Below are positions 63,981 to 64,000 of a stretch of 64,000 bases of DNA, in pieces. The notes under the pieces were generated by a model, which was given only the letters and a program-made list of their open reading frames with translations, ran no database searches and was not told the DNA's origin. The DNA comes from Tribonema minus. Its lineage: Eukaryota; Sar; Xanthophyceae; Tribonematales; Tribonemataceae. The stretch spans positions 124,001 through 188,000 of the forward strand of contig JAFCMP010000091.1 in the NCBI GenBank assembly GCA_017506865.1, written 5' to 3'. The position numbers were made by a program, and so were the translations under genes. Within the stretch, counting starts at the first letter, position 1. Every line of letters starts with the position of its first letter.

Positions 63981-64000
63981 ATGCAGTATCCTCTGCCAGG

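Overview
The window looks like nuclear DNA of a green alga (probably a chlorophyte): GC-rich coding stretches, many introns with GT-AG borders, a RandI/Dualen-like LINE, Ty3/gypsy retroelement remains, dense satellites, and an AT-rich insert carrying a piece of the plastid gene psaB. These points are read from the sequence; no species is claimed.

Layout. 0.8-9.3 kb: the inner part of a Ty3/gypsy element on the minus strand whose pol frame carries a C5-cytosine DNA methyltransferase-like domain between protease and reverse transcriptase. 9.3-14.0 kb: a nest of related debris, with a coiled-coil/Gly-rich 495-codon frame, a near-perfect inverted repeat with 379-base arms made from a gag N-terminus, and a 295-base repeat family. 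14.0-16.9 kb: a LINE truncated at both ends, with an OTU-protease remnant and a partial reverse transcriptase. 17.4-19.6 kb: a 12-monomer satellite with higher-order structure. 19.9-23 kb: no gene recognised except a doubtful terminal exon. 23-39.7 kb: nine diverged modules of about 1.1 kb or longer, part of them in an 8.2-kb tandem duplication, with an 8-fold repeated palindrome and two foreign inserts (23.2 and 32-33 kb). 40.3-43.3 kb: a broken Ty3/gypsy fragment with integrase and chromodomain-like parts. 43.3-45.8 kb: nothing recognised.

45.9-63.8 kb: the main host gene, on the minus strand. Its right-hand exons encode the C-terminal half of a canonical nuclear poly(A) polymerase (PAP); the catalytic half lies beyond the right edge. 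It continues leftward into a predicted tail of about 1,000 residues made of at least 16 small exons. Nearly all are phase 0-0, multiples of three and visibly duplicated: three V exons, three X exons, three Lys-rich NLS-like Y exons, and five Pro-Thr-Ala-Glu repeat Z exons. Introns are duplicated along with exons, so the tail grew by tandem genomic duplication of intron-exon blocks. One duplicated intron holds the psaB fragment.

The two most unusual things are the methyltransferase-bearing retroelement and the PAP gene with an exon-amplified tail. Exon joins are predicted by eye from splice motifs and phase; transcript data would settle them.
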